Positions 41,967 through 53,550 of a stretch of DNA of 64,000 nucleotides are shown here, piece by piece. The position numbers were made by a program, and so were the translations under genes. The stretch is from Clostridiaceae bacterium. Its GTDB lineage: Bacteria; Bacillota; Clostridia; DSM-8532. The stretch lies in contig DULR01000025.1 of assembly GCA_012840245.1 (NCBI GenBank), forward strand, positions 1 to 64,000. Direction: 5' to 3'. A model generated the notes under the pieces. It saw nothing but the letters and a program-made list of their open reading frames with translations, made no database searches and had not been told where the DNA came from. Each line of letters begins with the position of its first letter. Within the stretch, counting starts at the first letter, position 1.

Positions 41967-42138
41967 GTTTCTTTCCCCTATCTTAACTTAATTAAGATTG
42001 ATGACGAACCAAAACACTCATTACATAAGGCTTTGCAGTAAAATTCAATAGCAAAATAAACAAGCTGCAACTGCGCCAAGTATATATTTTATAATAAATC
42101 CGCCTCTATTTCAAGATTCTTAACTTATTTCATCAATT

Positions 42139-42906
42139 CTAATATAATCTGGTCAATATTTCCGGTCCATTTGGCGTTACAGCCAAAGTGTTCTCATGGT
42201 GAGCAGACAATTTACCGTCATTTGTCACCACTGTCCATTTGTCATCGAGCACCCGCACCTTCCAGGTGCCGATATTGATCATAGGCTCTATGGCAAGTGT
42301 CATTCCGGAACTTAACCTTACACCCTTTTCCCTGGTAACGTAATTGGGTATCTGCGGCTCTTCGTGCATTTCAGTTCCTATCCCGTGGCCCACATAATCC
42401 CGTACCACCTTGTATCCTTTGCTTTCAGCATACTCCTGAATGGCTTTGGATATATCGCTGATCCTGTTGCCTTCAACTGCCTGGGCCATACCTCTGTTAA
42501 AGGCTTCCTCTGTGTGATAGATCAGATCTTTTGCCTCTTTTGAAACCTCGCCCACAGCATAGGTTCTTGCTGCGTCACCGTGATATCCGTCAAGGATAGC
42601 TCCTACATCGATACTGATTATATCTCCCTCTTTAAGAGCATAGTCGCCTGGTATCCCGTGGATCACCACATCGTTCACCGATGTGCATATCGATCCGGGA
42701 AAATCCAGCCCGCCATATGCGCAGGGATATCCCTTGAATGATGGAATGGCTCCTTTATTGCGGATGATCTCTTCGGCTATCCTGTCCAGCTCTATGGTCG
42801 TTATGCCGGGTCTTATGATCTCTGCCATTTTATGATGGACCAGTGCCACGACTTCGCCGGCACGTCTCATTTTGTCCAGTTCACGCCGGGATTTTATATA
42901 AATCAT
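42139..42906 (-). CDS. map: Methionine aminopeptidase type I
   Basis: ELDRIAEEIIRNKGAIPSFKGY, DVGAILDGYHGDAARTYAVG, GHGIGTEMHEEPQIPNY. Confidence 0.97.
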   Translation of the reverse strand: MIYIKSRRELDKMRRAGEVVALVHHKMAEIIRPGITTIELDRIAEEIIRNKGAIPSFKGYPCAYGGLDFPGSICTSVNDVVIHGIPGDYALKEGDIISIDVGAILDGYHGDAARTYAVGEVSKEAKDLIYHTEEAFNRGMAQAVEGNRISDISKAIQEYAESKGYKVVRDYVGHGIGTEMHEEPQIPNYVTREKGVRLSSGMTLAIEPMINIGTWKVRVLDDKWTVVTNDGKLSAHHENTLAVTPNGPEILTRLY

Positions 42907-42919
42907 TGTTAACTACCTT

Positions 42920-43576
42920 TTATACCCTCTTTGTTAAATTTTTCAGACTCTCCAGTATTTCACGGGTCGTTACCTCTTTAGGTTTTGTCCCGTCAAAATC
43001 CAACAGAAGTCCTTTTTTCTGATAATAATCAACAAGCGGGCTGGTCTGTTGGTGGTAAGTTCTCAGTCTTTCCCTGATAGTTTCCTCTTTGTCGTCATCT
43101 CTTATATAAAGCCTGCTGCCGCACACATCGCAGATACCTTCCGTTTTGGGTGGATTGCTTTCCATATGATATATTTTGCCGCACGGGCACATCCTTCTTC
43201 CGGAAAGTCTCTTTATTATCACGCTGTCATCCGCCGTAATGTTTATCACGGCATCAATGGCAGTATTGCGCTCATCAAGCATTTTATCGAACAATTGAGC
43301 CTGAGGTATGGTTCTGGGAAAACCGTCCATAATAAACCCGTTTTTGCAATCATCGTCTTTCAGCCTGCTGCCGACAATGTCAACAGTGACGTCATCAGGG
43401 ACAAGCTTTCCTGAATCAATATAGCTCCTGGCCAATAAACCCAGGGGCGTTCCTCCCTTTATATTGGCCCTGAATATATCTCCTGTTGAAATATGGGGTA
43501 TTTTCAATTCTTCCGACAAAACCGCAGCCTGGGTTCCTTTACCGGCACCCGGAGGCCCTAACAGTATCAGTCTCAT
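42920..43576 (-). CDS. adk: Adenylate kinase
   Basis: LLGPPGAGKGTQA, GFPRTIPQAQ, Zn-type lid with CxC...CxxC. Confidence 0.97.
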   Translation of the reverse strand: MRLILLGPPGAGKGTQAAVLSEELKIPHISTGDIFRANIKGGTPLGLLARSYIDSGKLVPDDVTVDIVGSRLKDDDCKNGFIMDGFPRTIPQAQLFDKMLDERNTAIDAVINITADDSVIIKRLSGRRMCPCGKIYHMESNPPKTEGICDVCGSRLYIRDDDKEETIRERLRTYHQQTSPLVDYYQKKGLLLDFDGTKPKEVTTREILESLKNLTKRV

Positions 43577-43640
43577 AACACACCTTCCGGAGTTTAATGT
43601 GGTTCACGAGAGTAATCTCTCATGAACCACAATTTAACTT

Positions 43641-44930
43641 CTATTCAAGGAATCCTTTATAGTGCCTCATAATGAGCTGGGATTCTATCTGTTTGGCGGT
43701 CTCAAGCGCAACACCAACCATGATCAGCAGCGATGTTCCTCCAAAACCTATCCTTACCTGGGTAATCAGCTCAAGCAGGCTTGGAAGAATTGTGACCATG
43801 GCAAGGAAGAAAGCTCCGAACCATGTGATGCGGTTAAGTACTTTTGCTATATAGTCGCTTGTCGGTTTTCCGGGACGGATGCCGGGTATAAAACCGCCGT
43901 TCTTACGTATATTATTGGCAACTTCTACCGGATTAAACGCTATCATTGTATAAAAGAATGTGAAGAACAATACGAGCAAAGCAGTGACCACCATATATAT
44001 CGGGCTCCTGCCGAAATTTTTCAGCGTTGCTACGAATCCGGTCGTTACATTAGGAAAGAGAAAGCTAAATACAGTCGGTATAAAGGACATGATCGACATT
44101 GCGAAAATTATAGGCATAACACCTGCCAGGTTTACCTGGATAGGTATATGGGAGCTCTGTCCACCATACATCTTACGTCCTACTACACGCTTGGCGTACT
44201 GAACGGGCAATCTTCTTTCGGCCTGGGTAACGAAAATTACGAAAACTACTACGGCAACAAAAACCAATACGATCGCTGCTACAATCAGTACTCCAACGGC
44301 AAGTCTGCCATCCATCGAATATCCTTTGATGATATTGTAGAGAGTACTGAATGCCACAGGACCTCTTGATATAATGTTTACAAAGATTATAAGCGAAATG
44401 CCGTTTCCTATGCCATACTCATTCATCTGTTCACCCAGCCACATGATAAAGGCTGTACCGGCTGTAAGCGAGAATGTAATTGTCAGGAATGACAGTACAC
44501 TCGGACGTGCTATGGCATTGCCAAACCCAATGTACATAAAGGTTGCCTGAAGGAAACCAAGTATGACTGTTCCATATCTTGTCCACTGGGCAAGTTTCTT
44601 CCTTCCTTCCTCGCCTTCCTTCTGCATTCTTTCGAGTGCAGGTATGGCAACGGTCAGAAGCTGCAGGATGATCGAAGCATTGATGTACGGAGTTATCGAC
44701 ATTGCAAAGATACTTGCATTTTCAAAAGCGCCTCCGCCGATAATGTTCATGTAACCAAAAAGTCCACCCTGCTCGGCAACCATGGCCGCAAGTACAGATC
44801 TATCCATGCCGGGGATGGGGATGTAGACGCCTAAGCGGTATACCAGCAACAGAAGAAATGTCATTATTAATTTCTTTCTTATGTCGGCTATACGCCAGGC
44901 ATTTCTGATCGGAGAAAAAATGCTCTCCAT
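43641..44930 (-). CDS. secY: Protein translocase subunit SecY
   Basis: 429 aa polytopic; YRLGVYIPIPGMD, YIIPIQVN-like HIPIQVNLAGVMPIIFA. Confidence 0.98.
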   Translation of the reverse strand: MESIFSPIRNAWRIADIRKKLIMTFLLLLVYRLGVYIPIPGMDRSVLAAMVAEQGGLFGYMNIIGGGAFENASIFAMSITPYINASIILQLLTVAIPALERMQKEGEEGRKKLAQWTRYGTVILGFLQATFMYIGFGNAIARPSVLSFLTITFSLTAGTAFIMWLGEQMNEYGIGNGISLIIFVNIISRGPVAFSTLYNIIKGYSMDGRLAVGVLIVAAIVLVFVAVVVFVIFVTQAERRLPVQYAKRVVGRKMYGGQSSHIPIQVNLAGVMPIIFAMSIMSFIPTVFSFLFPNVTTGFVATLKNFGRSPIYMVVTALLVLFFTFFYTMIAFNPVEVANNIRKNGGFIPGIRPGKPTSDYIAKVLNRITWFGAFFLAMVTILPSLLELITQVRIGFGGTSLLIMVGVALETAKQIESQLIMRHYKGFLE

Positions 44931-44931
44931 C

Positions 44932-45381
44932 CTAAATCACCTCAGCCTTTCCTCCTAAAGCTTCTATCTTCTCTGAAGCTGTCTTTGTGAATCTGGCAGC
45001 CTTGACAGTAAGCTTTTTAGTTAGATTGCCGTTCCCAAGAATAACAATTCCGTCATTTATTTTCTTTATAATACCGCTTTGCTTAAGCAATTCGGCAGTA
45101 ACCTCGGTACCGTTCTCAAACCTTTCGAGATCAGAAAGATTGACTTCGGTGTATACTTTTCTGAACTCATAGTTATTGAAGCCTCTTTTGGGTATCCTTC
45201 TGAAAAGAGGCATCTGTCCGCCTTCGAAGCCCGGTCTTACACCGCCGCCCGATCTTGCGTTCTGGCCTTTATGACCCCTGCCAGCAGTTTTTCCGTTACC
45301 GGAGCCATGGCCTCTGCCTTTACGCTTTGGAGCCTGTTTGGGTGCTCCAGGTTTTAATTCGTACAGTTTCACTGGTTGCAC
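44932..45381 (-). CDS. rplO: 50S ribosomal protein L15
   Basis: [50 protein letters not shown]. Confidence 0.98.
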   Translation of the reverse strand: MQPVKLYELKPGAPKQAPKRKGRGHGSGNGKTAGRGHKGQNARSGGGVRPGFEGGQMPLFRRIPKRGFNNYEFRKVYTEVNLSDLERFENGTEVTAELLKQSGIIKKINDGIVILGNGNLTKKLTVKAARFTKTASEKIEALGGKAEVI

Positions 45382-45386
45382 CTCCT

Positions 45387-45566
45387 TTATACTTCTTCAA
45401 CTTGCAAAAGATGTGATACTTTATTTATCATTCCACGAATCTGGGGATTGTCTTCATGTTCGACAGTCTGCCCGATTTTCCTAAGACCAAGAGCGGCCAC
45501 TGTAGCCTTCTGATCTTCTTTGCACTTAATTGTACTCTTCTTGAGAGTGATTTTCAAATTGCCCAT
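45387..45566 (-). CDS. rpmD: 50S ribosomal protein L30
   Basis: Translated by hand: [59 protein letters not shown]. Confidence 0.97.
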   Translation of the reverse strand: MGNLKITLKKSTIKCKEDQKATVAALGLRKIGQTVEHEDNPQIRGMINKVSHLLQVEEV

Positions 45567-45578
45567 GAAGGCTACCTC

Positions 45579-46079
45579 CTATCCTAGAATTTCGTCTACT
45601 GTTTTTCCTCTGAGTTTTGCGATCATCTCAGCGGTCCTCAGCTGAGCAAGACCTTCCATGGTAGCACGTACCATGTTGGTAGGATTGCTCGATCCTAAAG
45701 ATTTTGTATATATATCGCTGATTCCGGCAAGCTCCAGAACCGCTCTCACAGGTCCGCCTGCAATAACGCCGGTACCTTCTTTGGCAGGTTTGAGCAATAC
45801 CTTTCCAGCGCCATATACTCCCATGGATTCATGCGGAATGGTTGTTCCTACCCTTGGAATGTAGATAAGATTCTTTTTGGCATCTTCAATCCCTTTACGG
45901 ATAGCGTCCGGGATTTCCGCTGCTTTTCCGCTTCCAACGCCTACATAGCCGTTTTCATCGCCTACTACTACAAGTGCGCTGAATCTGAAGTTTCTGCCGC
46001 CTTTAACAACCTTGGTAACGCGGCCGATATTCACAACTTTTTCTTTAAGGTCCAGAGTACTAGGATCTATTTTCTGCAA
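45579..46079 (-). CDS. rpsE: 30S ribosomal protein S5
   Basis: [26 protein letters not shown]...[33 protein letters not shown]. Confidence 0.98.
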   Translation of the reverse strand: MQKIDPSTLDLKEKVVNIGRVTKVVKGGRNFRFSALVVVGDENGYVGVGSGKAAEIPDAIRKGIEDAKKNLIYIPRVGTTIPHESMGVYGAGKVLLKPAKEGTGVIAGGPVRAVLELAGISDIYTKSLGSSNPTNMVRATMEGLAQLRTAEMIAKLRGKTVDEILG

Positions 46080-46110
46080 TTTGTTCCCCTCCTTCTACAT
46101 TGGGATGCGA

Positions 46111-46479
46111 TCAGAATTCGAGGCCGGCTTCTCTTGCGCCGTCTGCGAGTTCCTTAACCCTTCCGTGATAAAGGTAGCCGCCTCTGTCGAATACTACCTG
46201 CTTGATACCCTTCTCGATTGCTTTGGATCCAATAAGCTTGCCGACCTCTCTGGCGGCCTGTTTATTGCCTGTATAATCAAGCTTTCCTTTGAGAGCCTCA
46301 TCCAGGGTGGATGCTGCAACAAGAGTGGTGCTGCTAACATCATCGATAATTTGGGCATATATGTGCTTAGAACTCCTGAATACACACAAGCGTGGCTTTT
46401 CGGACGTGCCGCTTATTTTCTTGCGTACACGGACATGCTTGCGGAGCCTTATTTCATTTTTGTCGATACGCTTTATCAT
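46111..46479 (-). CDS. rplR: 50S ribosomal protein L18
   Basis: [31 protein letters not shown]...[26 protein letters not shown]. Confidence 0.98.
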   Translation of the reverse strand: MIKRIDKNEIRLRKHVRVRKKISGTSEKPRLCVFRSSKHIYAQIIDDVSSTTLVAASTLDEALKGKLDYTGNKQAAREVGKLIGSKAIEKGIKQVVFDRGGYLYHGRVKELADGAREAGLEF

Positions 46480-46497
46480 CTACACTCACTCCTCTCT

Positions 46498-47046
46498 CTA
46501 CTTCTTACCTTTGGCGCCGGTCTTACCTTCCTTGCGGATGATATTTTCACCGGTATACCTGATTCCTTTACCTTTATAGGGTTCGGGAGGACGTTTCTTG
46601 CGTATTTGTGCTGCAATCTCACCAACAAGCTGCTTGTCTGCGCCTTTGACTATGATCTTGTCCTGAGAAGGAACCTCAATGGTGATTCCTTTCGGCTCTT
46701 CGATCTCTACCGGATGGGAATATCCCAATGTCAGTACAAGCTTTTTGCCCTGCTTTGCTGCTCTGTAACCAACACCAACGATCTCGAGGCTTTTTTCAAA
46801 ACCCTTGGAAACTCCAGTGACCATATTGTTTATCAGCGCGCGGGTAAGCCCGTGGAGAGCCTTGTTCTCCTTCTCGTCATCAGGACGCTTTACAACTATA
46901 GTGTTTCCTTCTTTTTCGATTGTCATATTGGGATGAAAGCTTGCACTCAAGGTTCCCAGGGGACCTTTTACTGTCAGTTCATGACCGTTAAGCTTTACAT
47001 CCACACCTGCCGGTATCGTAACCGGAATGTTTCCTACACGTGACAT
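46498..47046 (-). CDS. rplF: 50S ribosomal protein L6
   Basis: [31 protein letters not shown]...[24 protein letters not shown]. Confidence 0.98.
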   Translation of the reverse strand: MSRVGNIPVTIPAGVDVKLNGHELTVKGPLGTLSASFHPNMTIEKEGNTIVVKRPDDEKENKALHGLTRALINNMVTGVSKGFEKSLEIVGVGYRAAKQGKKLVLTLGYSHPVEIEEPKGITIEVPSQDKIIVKGADKQLVGEIAAQIRKKRPPEPYKGKGIRYTGENIIRKEGKTGAKGKK

Positions 47047-47238
47047 AAAATAAACCTCCAGTCCTTATATTGCGAGGATTCTTCAATACGAAGCTTTATA
47101 ACCGTATTTGAGCAATCCTTTTTTCAGGAACTATAATATTCTTAAAAACTTCATTTTACATGTTGACTTAGGTCAAAAAATGAAAAGAAATTTTCATTTT
47201 TTGAAACGTATTTTAGCCTGCGGCTAAAATTCGTTTTT

Positions 47239-47637
47239 TTACCATACGAACGCAAGCACTTCTCCGCCAACGCCAAGCTTCCTGGCCTCTTTGTCAGTCA
47301 TAACGCCCTTTGAAGTTGAAACGATGGCGATGCCAAGCCCGCCGAGAACTTTGGGAACTTCGTCTTTCTTGGCATATATCCTGAGTCCGGGCTTGCTTAT
47401 TCTTTTAACGCCTGAAATTACACACTTCTTGTTTTCTGCATATTTCAGCGTGATCCTTATGATTCCCTGCTTCTTATCGTCTATTTCTATAAAATCTTTG
47501 ATATAACCCTCGTCCAGCAAAATCTTCGCTATCTGCTTCTTGAGGTTCGATGCCGGAATGTCAACTGTCTGATGTTTGGAACTTGCGGCATTCCTTATCC
47601 TTGTAAGCATATCTGCAATTACATCGGTTGCATGCAT
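47239..47637 (-). CDS. rpsH: 30S ribosomal protein S8
   Basis: [34 protein letters not shown]...[26 protein letters not shown]. Confidence 0.98.
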   Translation of the reverse strand: MHATDVIADMLTRIRNAASSKHQTVDIPASNLKKQIAKILLDEGYIKDFIEIDDKKQGIIRITLKYAENKKCVISGVKRISKPGLRIYAKKDEVPKVLGGLGIAIVSTSKGVMTDKEARKLGVGGEVLAFVW

Positions 47638-47662
47638 TATTACAGACCTCCTTTCGCTTCTA

Positions 47663-47848
47663 TTACCAGCTTGCTTTCTTTACGCCTGGTATCTGGCCCT
47701 TATATGCTAAGTCTCTGAAGCAAAGACGGCAAATGCCGAACTTCCTCATATAGGCGTGAGGTCTGCCACAGAGCTTGCAGCGATTATAATACCTGGTGGA
47801 AAACTTCGGCTTTCTTTGCTGCTTGATTATCATGGACTTTTTAGCCAT
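47663..47848 (-). CDS. rpsN: 30S ribosomal protein S14 type Z
   Basis: 61 aa, [38 protein letters not shown]. Confidence 0.98.
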   Translation of the reverse strand: MAKKSMIIKQQRKPKFSTRYYNRCKLCGRPHAYMRKFGICRLCFRDLAYKGQIPGVKKASW

Positions 47849-47863
47849 ATATGGTTACCTCCT

Positions 47864-48406
47864 TTAGCTCTTTGCAAATGGCATCCCGAGCAATGAGAGC
47901 AGTTCCTTTGCCTCTTCATCTGTCTGGGCTGTCGTAACAAACGTTATATCCATACCGCGTACCTTGTCTACCTTGTCGTATTCGATTTCGGGAAAGATCA
48001 GCTGTTCTTTCACACCCATGGTAAAGTTACCGCGACCATCAAAGGAATCCGGATTGACACCTCTGAAGTCCCTTACTCTGGGAAGAGCTACATTGAAAAG
48101 CTTATCAACAAACTCATACATTTTATTGCCGCGAAGGGTTGTCTTGCATCCGATATTCATGCCTTCACGGATCTTGAATGCCGCAACCGATTTTTTGGCC
48201 TTTGTGACAACTGCCTTTTGTCCGGCGATCAATGCCATTTCGTTAGCGGCTGTCTCTATAGCTTTGGGATTTTCTTTCACATCACCAACGCCCATATTGA
48301 GTACTACTTTAACAAGCTTCGGGATCTGCATAGGAGACGAATAATTGAACTTTTCCTGCAGAGCCTGAACAACTTCGTTCTTATACTTGTCAAGCAATCT
48401 TGGCAT
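47864..48406 (-). CDS. rplE: 50S ribosomal protein L5
   Basis: [54 protein letters not shown]. Confidence 0.98.
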   Translation of the reverse strand: MPRLLDKYKNEVVQALQEKFNYSSPMQIPKLVKVVLNMGVGDVKENPKAIETAANEMALIAGQKAVVTKAKKSVAAFKIREGMNIGCKTTLRGNKMYEFVDKLFNVALPRVRDFRGVNPDSFDGRGNFTMGVKEQLIFPEIEYDKVDKVRGMDITFVTTAQTDEEAKELLSLLGMPFAKS

Positions 48407-48428
48407 GTCTTGTCAACCTCCTTAAGGA

Positions 48429-48776
48429 TTACTCCTTGTCTTTTCCGATAATGTCAATTACTTCGCCGCACTTCTTACAGACTCTTGCCTTGGAACCGTT
48501 GTCCATTATTCTTTTCCCAATCTTGGTAGGTTTGCCGCAGCTTCTGCAAATGAACATTACTTTATCTAAATAAATAGGTGCTTCCTGGTGAATGATTCCA
48601 CCCTCTTTGAAACCCTTGCCCGGTTTCGGCTTAACATGCTTGGTAATAATGTTTACGCCTTCAACTAGCACCTTGCGCTCAGATGCATCAACATCAAGAA
48701 CCTTGCCTTTTTTGCCTGCATCCTTGCCATTCAGGATATAAACCATATCTCCTTTTTTGACATGTGCTTTTGCCAT
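48429..48776 (-). CDS. rplX: 50S ribosomal protein L24
   Basis: HVKKGDMVYILNGKDAGKKGKVLDVDASERKVLVEGVNIITKHVKP. Confidence 0.98.
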   Translation of the reverse strand: MAKAHVKKGDMVYILNGKDAGKKGKVLDVDASERKVLVEGVNIITKHVKPKPGKGFKEGGIIHQEAPIYLDKVMFICRSCGKPTKIGKRIMDNGSKARVCKKCGEVIDIIGKDKE

Positions 48777-48794
48777 TTTGTCAAGCCTCCTTCC

Positions 48795-49163
48795 TTACAG
48801 TACTTCCGGGGCAAGTGAGATAATCTTCATGTAATCTTTTTCTCTCAATTCCCTTGCTACCGGACCAAAAATACGGGTTCCTCTGGGACTTCCGTCATCT
48901 TTAAGGATAACAGCTGCGTTCTCATCAAAACGTATGGTGGATCCGTCAGCTCTTTTCAATCCTTTGACAGAACGTACGATTACTGCTTTTACAACCTCGC
49001 CCTTTTTAACAACACCACCGGGCGTTGCATTCTTAACCGAACAAACTATTACATCGCCGATATTTGCATATTTTCTCTTTGAGCCGCCGAGGACCTTAAT
49101 ACACATCAATTCCTTGGCGCCGGTATTATCAGCCGACTTTAAATATGTCTGTGCTTGAACCAT
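48795..49163 (-). CDS. rplN: 50S ribosomal protein L14
   Basis: [39 protein letters not shown]...[29 protein letters not shown]. Confidence 0.98.
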   Translation of the reverse strand: MVQAQTYLKSADNTGAKELMCIKVLGGSKRKYANIGDVIVCSVKNATPGGVVKKGEVVKAVIVRSVKGLKRADGSTIRFDENAAVILKDDGSPRGTRIFGPVARELREKDYMKIISLAPEVL

Positions 49164-49178
49164 TCCTAACGCCTCCTC

Positions 49179-49445
49179 TTACTTCGCTTTTTCTACGATC
49201 CTGACCAGTCTCCATCTTTTCTCCTTACTGAGGGGCCTGGTTTCCATAACCTCTACACGATCGCCTATATTACATTCATTGTTTTCGTCATGAGCCTTGA
49301 GTTTGTAAGTCCTCTTTATAATCTTCTTAAGCAAAGGATGCCTAACGCTGTCTACAACAGCCACAACAATCGTTTTATCCATTTTGTTGCTTACAACATT
49401 ACCAATCATGGTTTTTCTTAAACCTCTGTCAGCCACGCGGAACAA
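49179..49445 (-). CDS. rpsQ: 30S ribosomal protein S17
   Basis: [23 protein letters not shown]...[21 protein letters not shown]. Confidence 0.97.
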   Translation of the reverse strand: MFRVADRGLRKTMIGNVVSNKMDKTIVVAVVDSVRHPLLKKIIKRTYKLKAHDENNECNIGDRVEVMETRPLSKEKRWRLVRIVEKAK

Positions 49446-49479
49446 ACCTCCTTCCGGTCTAAAACGGCTTCAAGCCTTC

Positions 49480-49692
49480 TTAATTCCTATTGATTCCGAG
49501 TTCCTTCTCACGAATGATCGTTTGGACTCGTGCTATATTTCTCTTACATTCCTTAAGCTTCATGGGATTCTCCAGCTGGCTTGTAGCATGCTGGAATCTG
49601 AGCTTGAATAATTCGGCTTTGAGTTCAGCAAGCTCTTCAACGAGCTCTTCACGTGTCTTTTCCTTAAGTGCTTTCAGTTCAGACGCCTTCAT
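49480..49692 (-). CDS. rpmC: 50S ribosomal protein L29
   Basis: [47 protein letters not shown]. Confidence 0.97.
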   Translation of the reverse strand: MKASELKALKEKTREELVEELAELKAELFKLRFQHATSQLENPMKLKECKRNIARVQTIIREKELGINRN

Positions 49693-50110
49693 TCTCTACA
49701 CCTACCTCTTCCCCGCGTGCAACGATCTTGCACTTGATGGGCAATTTGTGTGATGCAAGCCTGAGCGCTTCTCTCGCTTGCTCCTCGGGAACACCGGCAA
49801 TTTCGAAAAGGATGCGGCCCGGCTTGACAACCGCTACCCAGTACTCAGGAGAACCTTTACCTGAACCCATTCGGGTCTCGGCCGGCTTCTTGGTTACCGG
49901 CTTGTCAGGGAATACCTTTATCCAGACACTACCGCCTCTTCTTGTAAAACGAGTCATCGCTATACGCGCTGCTTCGATCTGATTGCTTGTGATCCAGGCC
50001 GGTTCCATTGCCTGAAGCCCGAATTCACCATGAGCTACAACGTTGCCGCGTGTTGCCTTACCGGTCATACGGCCTCTCTGAACTCTTCTATATTTGACTC
50101 TCTTAGGCAT
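49679..50110 (-). CDS. rplP: 50S ribosomal protein L16
   Basis: [23 protein letters not shown]...[26 protein letters not shown]. Confidence 0.98.
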   Translation of the reverse strand: MPKRVKYRRVQRGRMTGKATRGNVVAHGEFGLQAMEPAWITSNQIEAARIAMTRFTRRGGSVWIKVFPDKPVTKKPAETRMGSGKGSPEYWVAVVKPGRILFEIAGVPEEQAREALRLASHKLPIKCKIVARGEEVGVENEGV

Positions 50111-50118
50111 CAACATAA

Positions 50119-50784
50119 TTATCTGTCTCCCCCTTCCTTTTTCTCCTTCTTCTTGGCGGGAAGAACTTCACCCTTGTATATCCAAACCTTTACGCCGATC
50201 TTTCCATAAGTGGTGTTTGCTTCAGCAAATCCATAGTCGATATCGGCACGAAGTGTCTGGAGAGGGATAGTACCTTCTGCGTAATGTTCTGTTCTTGCTA
50301 TTTCAGCTCCGCCAAGCCTTCCTGATACCTGGGTCTTGATACCCCTGGCACCGGCTTTCATTGTCCTTGACATAGCCTGTTTCATGGCACGACGGAATGA
50401 AACACGCTTCTCAAGCTGAGCAGCTATATTCTCAGCCACCAGCTGAGCTACCAGATCAATGTTCTTGATCTCGGTTATATTGAGAAGCACACTCTTTCCG
50501 GTCATTTTTTCAAGCTCCTGACGGAGAGCTTCGATGCCGGCGCCCTGCTTACCGATAATGATACCGGGCTTGGCAGTATGAATGTTTATTTTCACCTTGT
50601 TAGCTGCTCTCTCAATTTCGATTCTTGCGATTCCTGCAACATAAAGCTTATTCTTCAGGAATTTTCTGATCTTCACATCTTCAATCAGAAAGCTGCTGAA
50701 ATCTTTGGTTCCGGCATACCATTTGGTATCCCAGTCCTTGATGATTCCTATTCTTAATCCATGGGGATTTACTTTCTGGCCCAT
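50119..50784 (-). CDS. rpsC: 30S ribosomal protein S3
   Basis: [24 protein letters not shown]...[18 protein letters not shown]. Confidence 0.98.
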   Translation of the reverse strand: MGQKVNPHGLRIGIIKDWDTKWYAGTKDFSSFLIEDVKIRKFLKNKLYVAGIARIEIERAANKVKINIHTAKPGIIIGKQGAGIEALRQELEKMTGKSVLLNITEIKNIDLVAQLVAENIAAQLEKRVSFRRAMKQAMSRTMKAGARGIKTQVSGRLGGAEIARTEHYAEGTIPLQTLRADIDYGFAEANTTYGKIGVKVWIYKGEVLPAKKKEKKEGGDR

Positions 50785-50795
50785 CTTACAACCTC

Positions 50796-51275
50796 CTATT
50801 TAGCCCTTTCCTTGAGTACCACCGTTATATGGCTGGTCCTCTTTCTGATACGGAACGCTCTCCCCTGTGCTCTTGGCATAATCCTCTTAAGGGTCGGCCC
50901 CTGTTCAGCATATACCTCAGATACATAGAGATTGTCTCTGTTGAGCTGGTTGTTGTTAACTGCGTTGGCTTCTGCTGATTTAAGCAGCTTGTAAATTATC
51001 TCCGACGCATTTCTTGGCATATACTTCAGTATTGCGTATGCTTCGTCGAGTCCTTTATTGCGGATCAAATCTATAACAAGTTTGGCTTTCCTTGATGAAA
51101 CTCTTGCATACCTTACTACAGCTCTGCCTTCATCCTTACCTATTCCGAGAATTTTTCTCTCTTTCTTGGTAAGTATCGGAAGCTTATCCGCCTTCCTGCG
51201 GGTCTTACCGTATTGTTCAAGAAGCTCCTCCTTCTTTTCAAGGAGCTCGTCCTTTGACATTACTTTCTTGCCCAA
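50796..51275 (-). CDS. rplV: 50S ribosomal protein L22
   Basis: [43 protein letters not shown]...[24 protein letters not shown]; extended N-terminus. Confidence 0.97.
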   Translation of the reverse strand: MGKKVMSKDELLEKKEELLEQYGKTRRKADKLPILTKKERKILGIGKDEGRAVVRYARVSSRKAKLVIDLIRNKGLDEAYAILKYMPRNASEIIYKLLKSAEANAVNNNQLNRDNLYVSEVYAEQGPTLKRIMPRAQGRAFRIRKRTSHITVVLKERAK

Positions 51276-51304
51276 GTCATTTCCTCCTTCCAGTCAAGAG
51301 TTTT

Positions 51305-51589
51305 TTACTTCTTGAGTTTGGTGGTTTTTTCTCCCTTGCTGTGACCTCTGTAGGTACGTGTGGGAGCGAACTCACCAAGCTTGTGACCGACCATGTCATC
51401 AGTTATATATACCGGAACATGTTTTCGTCCATCATGAACAGCAATGGTATGTCCAACCATCTGAGGGAAGATGGTGGAGGCACGAGACCAGGTCTTCAAA
51501 ACCTTTTTCTCGTTCTTTTCGTTCATTTCTTCAACTCTTTTCAAGAGTCTTTCATCAACGTATGGTCCCTTTTTAAGTGATCTACTCAC
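51305..51589 (-). CDS. rpsS: 30S ribosomal protein S19
   Basis: [62 protein letters not shown]. Confidence 0.98.
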   Translation of the reverse strand: MSRSLKKGPYVDERLLKRVEEMNEKNEKKVLKTWSRASTIFPQMVGHTIAVHDGRKHVPVYITDDMVGHKLGEFAPTRTYRGHSKGEKTTKLKK

Positions 51590-51615
51590 GGTCTTAACCT
51601 CCTTCTTCCATCTTA

Positions 51616-52446
51616 CTAAGCGTTACGTCTCTTCACGATAAGCTTATTGGTGCTCTTGTTCTTCTTGCGGGTCTTGTAACCAAGTGTAGGTTTACCCCAA
51701 GGAGTTACAGGGCTTGGCATACCGATAGGAGATTTACCTTCGCCACCGCCATGAGGATGGTCGCTGGGGTTCATAACAACGCCGCGGACTGTTGGGCGTA
51801 CTCCCATCCAGCGCTTTCTGCCTGCTTTACCGATGGAAATATTTTCGTGCTCCAGATTGCCGACCTGACCGATTGTGGCCTTGCAGCGGATATCGATTTT
51901 CCTGACTTCACCGGAAGGAAGTCTTACCTGGGCATAAGAACCTTCTTTTGCCATCAGCTGGGCTTCATTGCCGGCAGATCTTACAAGTTGTCCGCCTTTG
52001 CCGGGCTTCAGCTCGATATTATGGATCATGGTACCCACTGGAATGAATTCCAGCGGAAGCGCATTACCTGGCTTGATATCTGAATCACTGCCTGAATAAA
52101 CAACATCGCCTACATTAAGACCGTTCGGTGCCAGAATGTATCTCTTCTCACCGTCTGCATAAACAAGAAGCGCGATATGGGCTGATCTGTTCGGATCATA
52201 CTCAATTGCGGAAACCTTTGCAGGGATTCCATCCTTATCTCTCTTAAAATCGATAATTCTGTACTTCTGTTTTGCTCCGCCGCCATGATGACGAACGGTA
52301 ATCCTTCCGTAGGAGTTTCTTCCGCCTGTTTTCTTAAGCGGAGCCAGAAGGCTTTTCTCGGGAGCCTTCTTTGTTATCTCCTCAAACGTAGATACAGTCA
52401 TGAATCTTCTTGCAGGAGATGTCGGATTGTACTTTTTAATTGGCAT
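51616..52446 (-). CDS. rplB: 50S ribosomal protein L2
   Basis: [25 protein letters not shown]...[41 protein letters not shown]. Confidence 0.98.
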   Translation of the reverse strand: MPIKKYNPTSPARRFMTVSTFEEITKKAPEKSLLAPLKKTGGRNSYGRITVRHHGGGAKQKYRIIDFKRDKDGIPAKVSAIEYDPNRSAHIALLVYADGEKRYILAPNGLNVGDVVYSGSDSDIKPGNALPLEFIPVGTMIHNIELKPGKGGQLVRSAGNEAQLMAKEGSYAQVRLPSGEVRKIDIRCKATIGQVGNLEHENISIGKAGRKRWMGVRPTVRGVVMNPSDHPHGGGEGKSPIGMPSPVTPWGKPTLGYKTRKKNKSTNKLIVKRRNA

Positions 52447-52541
52447 TTCTTCCACTCCTTTATCTAATTGCCGGATATATCGTTCTCAGGCTGACTGTGA
52501 GGCCTATATTTCCGATATACCGGATAATCACGTTTTACTCT

Positions 52542-52895
52542 TTATTGGGCTACTCCGAACTCTTCAATCGATGTCTTATATTTCTTCGAAGTCGTAACGA
52601 TCTTTCCGCCCTTGGTTGCGTATGAAACGGGCTTGGGATCGGTATCGATCTTTACCATGGCTTTCTTGAAGGATGCTGTTTTCCCTACATGAACTCCCTG
52701 GCGTTTTTCTTTTCCATCATAATTAACGGTGTTGACTGACAGGACTTTCACTCCGAAAAGCTTCTCTACAGCCTGTTTGACCTGCGTTTTGGTAGCTTTT
52801 TTGTCAACTATGAAAGTGTACTTTCCTTCAGCAATATCCGCATTGGTTTTTTCTGTGATATACGGACGAATGAGAATATCCTCTGCAAATTTCAT
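52542..52895 (-). CDS. rplW: 50S ribosomal protein L23
   Basis: EDILIRPYITEKTNADIAEGKYTFIVDKKATKTQVKQAVEKLFGVKVLSVNTVNYDGK. Confidence 0.97.
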   Translation of the reverse strand: MKFAEDILIRPYITEKTNADIAEGKYTFIVDKKATKTQVKQAVEKLFGVKVLSVNTVNYDGKEKRQGVHVGKTASFKKAMVKIDTDPKPVSYATKGGKIVTTSKKYKTSIEEFGVAQ

Positions 52896-53518
52896 TATGC
52901 GTACACCTCCTCGATCCTGGATACAGCTTCCTTCGTTACGATAAACTTGTTATGCTTAAGAATATCGTAGGTGTTGATATTGTTCGCCGTGGTGGTCTGT
53001 ACTCCCTCAATATTCCTTGCTGACAGCACTACATTCCTGTCGATCTCGGGAAGTACTATCAGGGCAGTTGAATCAACCTTGAGGTTGTTGAGTATGTTGA
53101 CCATTTCCTTGGTCTTGATGGCTTCGAGCCTCAGATCGTCGAGAACGATGATGTTCTTGCCGAGGACCTTGCTTGAAAGAGCGCTCTTGAGAGCCAGCCT
53201 TTTGACCTTCTTAGGAAGAGTGTAGCTGTAGCTTCTGGGTTTCGGCCCCAAAGCCACACCGCCGCCTGTCCACTGAGGTGAACGGATGCTTCCGTGACGG
53301 GCACGGCCTGTGCCTTTTTGTCTCCACGGTTTCCTTCCGCCGCCTCTGACCTCTGCTCTGGTCTTTGTGGACTGTGTTCCCTGTCTTGCATTGGCAAGCG
53401 CATTGACAACAGCGCTGTGCATTGCAACTTCATTTACTTCCACACCGAAAACATTATCACTCAGATCAATGTCTCCGACCTTCTGGCCGTTGATATTATA
53501 AACATCTACTTTTGGCAT
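52895..53518 (-). CDS. rplD: 50S ribosomal protein L4
   Basis: [58 protein letters not shown]. Confidence 0.98.
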   Translation of the reverse strand: MPKVDVYNINGQKVGDIDLSDNVFGVEVNEVAMHSAVVNALANARQGTQSTKTRAEVRGGGRKPWRQKGTGRARHGSIRSPQWTGGGVALGPKPRSYSYTLPKKVKRLALKSALSSKVLGKNIIVLDDLRLEAIKTKEMVNILNNLKVDSTALIVLPEIDRNVVLSARNIEGVQTTTANNINTYDILKHNKFIVTKEAVSRIEEVYA

Positions 53519-53550
53519 TTACGTTTCCTCCTTCCGAACCAGTTCTTTTC

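Noticed and set aside
46012-47043. 343-aa plus-strand ORF
   Set aside because: Antisense to rpsE, rplR and rplF; shadow ORF from codon bias.
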